Shown: positions 6,661 to 10,678 of the stretch, piece by piece | Numbering within the stretch: the stretch's first letter is position 1 | How the letters are laid out: each line of letters begins with the position of its first letter | From: Periconia sp. R9002 | Taxonomy: Eukaryota; Ascomycota; Dothideomycetes; Pleosporales; Periconiaceae | Reading direction: 5' to 3' | NCBI GenBank assembly: GCA_023627715.1 | Contig: JAMAHW010000254.1 | Location: 1-10,678 of the forward strand | Length of the DNA stretch: 10,678 bases | Program-made: the position numbers and the translations under genes | Notes under the pieces: model-generated | The model's input: only the letters and a program-made list of their open reading frames with translations | Databases searched by the model: none | Told to the model about the DNA's origin: nothing

Positions 6661-8283
6661 ATGGCTCTACTCGACCTATCCAACGAACTTCTTCGAGAAA
6701 TTCTCGATCATATAGAATCAGATCCCGAAAAGCTCATAGGCGTCGATCGTCGCGCCTATCTCTCTCAGGAAAGCTTCAAACCGCCCCCACCGCCGGACCG
6801 TGACCAGGCCCAGGACATTGCGAGCCTTCGACTAACCTGCAAAAGATTCTCCAACCTCGGCGCTCTCCACCAGTTTTCCCGCGTCACTACCAGGTTCTCG
6901 CGCAAGGGTCTCAAACGCCTCGAGAACATTGCACAGCAGCCCCATCTGGCCCAGCACGTCAAAAAGTTTAGTTACATGGTGCCCTTTTTCTATGTAGAAG
7001 GTCCTGATCTCACACCCCTGTCCGAAGATCCCCCACCTGACTGACTCCAACTGACAGGCCGTGAGCGCGTGAACGAACTCTTACCCACCCTCCCAGCCAG
7101 CCTCGGACCTTTGGACGTCAGACATTTCGTCCAAAAGGTAAAAGAGCAGCGGGAAATCGTCCAGACGCAGGAAGATGTCCGTGTTCTCAACAAAGCGATA
7201 TCGGCTTTTGTTTCCCTGCAGCACGTGCAGATTCTCCGATTGCAGGACCAAGAAGATGGCGAGCTGATATCTTACATTCGCCAGCACGACCAACTCAACC
7301 AACTCGTCGAGCTCAGGTGGGCTCCTGCCTGCTCTCACTCTACAAAAACCATTGGGGGCGCCCTCTTAGCCTCCAGCTCGCCATGTTCCCGCTTCTCATC
7401 GCCCATGCTCAGCCCTCAGAGCGCCCTGGTGGCTCTCAATGACTCGTCCACCACACTGAGCCTCTTGGCTCAGCGCCTGACCTGTTTGGAGCTACACTTC
7501 GATGATGGTATCGATTTGGACAACCGCGCGCGAGAACTCTCCGCCCTTTCCAAGGTCGTCTTCAGTGCCGCCAAGAACATGCAGGCCGTCCACATTGGCT
7601 TCCCCACCCACCGTCCGCTCACTTTGCGACTGGAAGAGATATTTCATCATGTGAAATGGGAAAAGCTTCTCGCTTTCGGGATTCAGGCATGGAGATTGGA
7701 TGCAGACGAGATCATTGGCTTGGCTCGTCGTCACCGGGATAGACTGCGCGGGCTACGATTGCGGGACGTGATTCTACGGGATGGCAGCCGATGGCAGGAC
7801 GTGCTTGCTTCCTTGCGAGCCGAAATGTCACGATTGGACTGGGTCAGCCTGCGAAGAATCGACTATGAAAAGCACTTTGACGAGCAGTTGCAGTGGACGC
7901 TAGGGGCCGAGGTCCCAGATGACCACTTTATTGGAAGCGACAGCAGCAGCAGCGACGGATACAGTGATGATTGGGATCTACACGAGGACGAGGACGACGC
8001 GTCAAATGGATCATCCCATGACTATGGGAGCGATGTCTTCCAGGACGAATCTGACGCGGCTTCCGAAGCTGGCTCAGAGGGGCCCGAACAAGGAGGCGAT
8101 ATTCACTTCCCGCCCATGTCTCCTGACACTCCTGCATCCGCCCCCTGGTGCAACTGCATCGGCCACGCCAACAGTATCGAGGCGCTTGGAGACGATGGCA
8201 TCACGGTCACAAATTCACAGCGCAAGTTCTGGGAGAAGTGGGTGGTGAGGAAAGCATGCTCGGAGCCGCACGTGCACAAATGA
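6661..8283 (+). CDS. F-box protein with leucine-rich middle and acidic tail
   Basis: Exons 6661-7000 and 7058-8283 join into 521 residues. The N-terminus LLDLSNELLREILDHIE (3-19) and IASLRLTCKRFSNLG (53-67) are the two halves of an F-box, split by about 33 residues containing five prolines. F-boxes bind Skp1 in SCF ubiquitin ligases. Residues about 115-385 hold irregular leucine-rich strands (LQHVQILRLQD, LTCLELHFDDG, LLAFGIQAWRL, LRGLRLRDVIL, LDWVSLRRIDY), a plausible substrate-binding surface. Residues 403-462 are Ser/Asp/Glu-rich with many possible casein-kinase-2 sites. A short Trp-Cys-Asn-Cys motif (477-480) and a basic C-terminus follow. The family is familiar from Pezizomycotina genomes as uncharacterised F-box proteins, and the substrate is unknown. 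ATG 6661 has G at +4, and an in-frame TAA lies at 6607-6609. Confidence 0.88.
7001..7057 (+). other. Intron of the F-box gene (57 nt, phase 1, weak donor)
   Basis: The intron runs from GTCCTG to CTGACAG, with CTGAC branch-like sites at 7036, 7041 and 7051. Splicing joins ...VPFFYVEG to RERVNELLPTLP, which reads smoothly into the rest of the family-like sequence. The donor departs from the usual GTAWGT, but the GT at 6994 would break the frame, and the one at 6971, although in phase, would delete the YMVPFFYVEG segment. The intron length is a multiple of three but contains an in-frame TGA at 7042-7044, so it must be removed to make the full protein. Confidence 0.8.
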
Positions 8284-8561
8284 GTTTCTTAAAAATCTAC
8301 CATGCTACAAGCCATAAAAGTAGGAGCGCCACCGGGCAGGAGCTGCCACAGCGTCACGACTCCTGCGAGGCGGGTCTGACAGACGCATACAATGGATTTC
8401 CCAAATTTACCCCGCCCTTCCCTTCTTCTGCCTCTGACTTGCATCCTTCGGGAATCAGTTACGGCCACCAGCACGTATGCAGCAGGATATTTAGCCTATG
8501 CGCCTCCTCCTTCCGCCCCAACCACCACCTCCCAACGACCATCATCCCATCCTGCTCCGTT

Positions 8562-8585
8562 CCGAACCGTACCGCGCCGAACCGT
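8562..8585. repeat. Paired CCGAACCGT direct repeat
   Basis: CCGAACCGT occurs at 8562-8570 and again at 8577-8585, a centre spacing of 15 bases, within a CCG-rich stretch. Such paired words can be factor sites, but nothing else supports that here. Confidence 0.5.
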
Positions 8586-8958
8586 CCCGATGAAGAGACG
8601 TCGCCCGCACTCGGGCAGTCGAGTCGAGGTTGACGTTGTCGCTTAATCATGGTTCCCGCTCAACCTCTCTACCCCATGCGCTCATGCACGCTGGCTTCGC
8701 CGTACAGGCGCAATTCTCGCTCTTCCTCTTTACCCGAGCCTTCTAGAACACAAAAGAGTTTCAACCCCCTTTTCCCCCTCCTACGTCAGTATCCAACATT
8801 TGTCCTTTTTTTCGTGTTATCCCTCCCCCCCAAAAAAGTTTGTTTGTTTTTTTTCCGGAAATGATTGGTGGGTGGAACCTTCTTTTCTCCATCTCTTATC
8901 CCCGCCTATGTATGTGTTAGGTCAGGGAGGAGTCTTTTTTCACGAATTTTTTTTTGCA

Positions 8959-8966
8959 TATAAATA
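8959..8966 (+). promoter_or_regulatory. TATA-like box TATAAATA
   Basis: A TATAAATA word follows a T run and precedes a C/T-rich tract (9065-9125) and an ATG at 9174. The order resembles a fungal core promoter, but AT-rich DNA produces such words by chance. Confidence 0.25.
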
Positions 8967-9658
8967 TTTGCATGGGACTGGCGCTCGGCGAACGAAACGT
9001 GAACACGACCCGACCCACGACACGAGTGCGATTGATGATTGTTGAATGACTAAGCGTTTGTGGTATTCCTTTTCTTGTTCCGTCCTCCTTGTTCTTATCT
9101 CTTTTTCCCTTTTCTCCCTCGTGGCTGCTTGTGTTCACAGAGGTGCTCCATCTCATCGTCGTCTCAGGAACGAATGATCGTAACGGGGCCTTCCCCTCGC
9201 CGCAACAATAACAAAAAAGTATTCTTCCATTCCGTCCATCCACCGCTCCTTTTTTGGTTGGATTATTCGCATACATCCGATCGCAGTATACGCATATATA
9301 CTATATATTACATAATCACATACCAACGTTATACGTCTTGTCATCTGATCAAATCTTGTTTTTGGGTCTTGTTCGCGGTTTTTTTAGTCGCGTGTGTGAT
9401 GATGATGATGATGAGTACGATAATGATATTGAGCGAATTCTATCCCAACTCTATGGCCTTTAAAAAAAATAGGGAAAGTCAGTTCAACATTCTTTCCAGT
9501 TTTTTACATGCGATTATTATCCTAGGTAGGCAAACAGTTACTATATTAGTCTATTTCTTCCTATCCTTCGCTTTCAATTGCACACTTATCTATTTATTCT
9601 ATCTCTTTAGTACCTACGTCGATTAATGTGTCTCTGTGCCCAAGCTCCCCTGGACGAT

Positions 9659-9700
9659 AACCTGGTATTTTCCCCTCTGCCCTGTGCGGATACCCAGGTT
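9659..9700. repeat. Imperfect inverted repeat AACCTGGTAT / ATACCCAGGTT
   Basis: The arms pair over ten positions with one bulged base and enclose 21 bases. The stem is 3' of the open frame that ends at 9626. It could fold in RNA from either strand. Confidence 0.5.
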
Positions 9701-9796
9701 AGCAATACTTTGTGATGAGTAAATTGCACTCTATATTTCTTTTATGCCACATTTCCCCTACTTTCTTTAAGGAAAAACCCACCACCTAAGTCTTAC

Positions 9797-9812
9797 AGAG
9801 AGAGAGAGAGAG
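9797..9812. repeat. (AG)8 microsatellite
   Basis: Eight perfect AG units in AT-rich intergenic DNA. Confidence 0.85.
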
Positions 9813-10080
9813 AAACACCTCAACCCCCTCCCCGACCCAAACGTTTATATCCATGATCAGTCTCAACTTATTAAGGGTACATCTTCATCAGGCGGAAAAC
9901 CGACCAATCTCCACCCCAAAAACAAAAAAAAAAAAAACTTCACCACTACCAGACCACTTATGCATCTAACCACAGACAAGTAAACAACACATGCAACACA
10001 TAAGCCCTCCTTATCCCCTTTACTTCACCCCCCCCACCATTTCTCTACCCTAACTAAGAGATGGGTATAACTTAAATCTA

Positions 10081-10136
10081 CTCTACTTTACGAACGCAAG
10101 GAGGGAGGGAGGGAGGGAAGAGAGTGTAAAGTAGAG
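10081..10136. repeat. 11-bp perfect inverted repeat enclosing a GGGA tract
   Basis: CTCTACTTTAC at 10081-10091 is matched exactly by GTAAAGTAGAG at 10126-10136. The 34-base loop contains four GGG runs separated by single A residues (10103-10117), a canonical short-loop G-quadruplex motif on the plus strand. Confidence 0.8.
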
Positions 10137-10370
10137 CAGTGTAGTGTAGAGAAGGAGAAACGGTATATATCAATAAAGAAAAAGTATATACATGTATACA
10201 TATACGTACGTGTGTATATGTGTATGTAAATGTATTAAAAGTATTTTTTTCTTTCGTTGTAGTTAATTCGGTGTGTAAGTTAGTTGTCCGTATATAACCC
10301 CCCCTTGTTCCTTCTTCCCCCCCCCTTTTTTTCTTTTTAAAAAAATAGAGCCTTCGAGTTTTGTATGATA

Positions 10371-10400
10371 CTACCTACCTACCTACACACACACACACAC
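10371..10400. repeat. (CTAC)n next to (AC)8 microsatellite
   Basis: CTAC units at 10371-10386 run into eight AC units at 10385-10400. It lies in intergenic DNA and is likely to be polymorphic. Confidence 0.85.
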
Positions 10401-10678
10401 ATACACATAAAATCTCGCTCTTTATTCTACATCTTCTCTCTATTTCTCCGTTCCGTGGGTGTTTATAAAGGAGAAAGAAAAAAAAAGAAATAAAAAGTAT
10501 ATAAGAAAAAACAGGGTATGTAATACATTGTACAAGTCATTCCGTCTTCCTCTAATACATACACGCATCTACATATGGGAAAAAAAAGAGAGATGGGAAA
10601 GAAAGAGAGAGAAAGAAAAGGAGAAGAAAAAAACGAAGAGACGTCAAGTTTTTTTTTTTTCAAAAAAAAAGCTAAGAT

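Larger units (their letters stand above)
8284..10678. other. Long intergenic region to the right of the F-box gene
   Basis: No gene is supported with confidence across these ~2.4 kb. The first few hundred bases include the F-box 3' UTR. Between 8480 and 8900 and again at 9065-9125 the plus strand is C/T-rich, which hints at promoter-like DNA for plus-strand transcription. From about 9250 the sequence becomes AT-rich, with homopolymers, TATA/TACA words, (GATG)-like tracts and dinucleotide repeats. An AATAAA at 10171 is the only clear polyadenylation word. An open frame at 9174-9626 is discussed among the findings. A plus-strand gene may begin beyond the right edge. Confidence 0.55.

Noticed and set aside
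8148..8646. Overlapping open frames across the F-box 3' end (8148-8633 and 8392-8646)
   Set aside because: The first begins inside the F-box coding exon in another frame. Both are Ser/Pro/Arg-rich with no domain. The composition fits C-rich non-coding DNA.
10185..10225. TA/TG-rich palindromes (TATACATGTATA and CATATAC/GTATATG)
   Set aside because: The local sequence is alternating purine-pyrimidine microsatellite-like DNA, where such palindromes are expected by chance.
1..10678. tRNA or rRNA genes, CRISPR arrays, transposon ends
   Set aside because: By eye I found no B-box (GGTTCGANTCC-like) outside coding sequence, no regularly spaced repeats with unique spacers, no transposase-like frame and no long terminal or inverted repeats. 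A tRNAscan or repeat-library search could overturn this.

Overview
This window looks like nuclear DNA from a filamentous ascomycete (Pezizomycotina). Three protein-coding genes carry short introns of 50-57 nt with GT...AG ends and CTRAY-like branch points. Start codons have A at -3 or G at +4, C/T-rich tracts lie upstream of the starts, and the proteins match families as they are built in filamentous fungi. I cannot place it to genus. No operon, mobile element, CRISPR array, tRNA or rRNA gene was recognised.

Layout. Positions 1-1009 are non-coding flank rich in microsatellites. Positions 1010-3325 (minus strand, three exons) encode a 737-residue WD40-repeat protein of the DCAF7/WDR68/AN11/TTG1 family, with a long Gln/Pro/Ser-rich disordered N-terminus that includes a 12-Gln run. 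Positions 3326-3877 are a shared divergent promoter and leader region. Positions 3878-5098 (plus strand, no intron) encode phosphopantetheine adenylyltransferase (yeast Cab4 type), the fourth step of coenzyme A synthesis. Positions 5099-6660 hold the 3' flank of that gene and then the pyrimidine-rich promoter and leader of the next one. Positions 6661-8283 (plus strand, two exons) encode a 521-residue F-box protein with a degenerate leucine-rich middle and a Ser/Asp/Glu-rich acidic tail. Positions 8284-10678 are a long AT-richer intergenic stretch with microsatellites, a TATA-like box, inverted repeats and one poorly supported open frame.

The genes do not form an obvious pathway: a scaffold protein, a CoA biosynthetic enzyme and a probable SCF ubiquitin-ligase adaptor. 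The only structural link is the ~550 bp divergent promoter between the first two. I see no clear sign of an undescribed system. The points most worth a second look are the layered leader of the PPAT gene (an upstream ORF plus a possible in-frame mitochondrial extension), the weak-donor intron in the F-box gene whose retention would leave an F-box-only protein, a hairpin that presents a G-quadruplex motif near the right end, and an intergenic open frame at 9174-9626.
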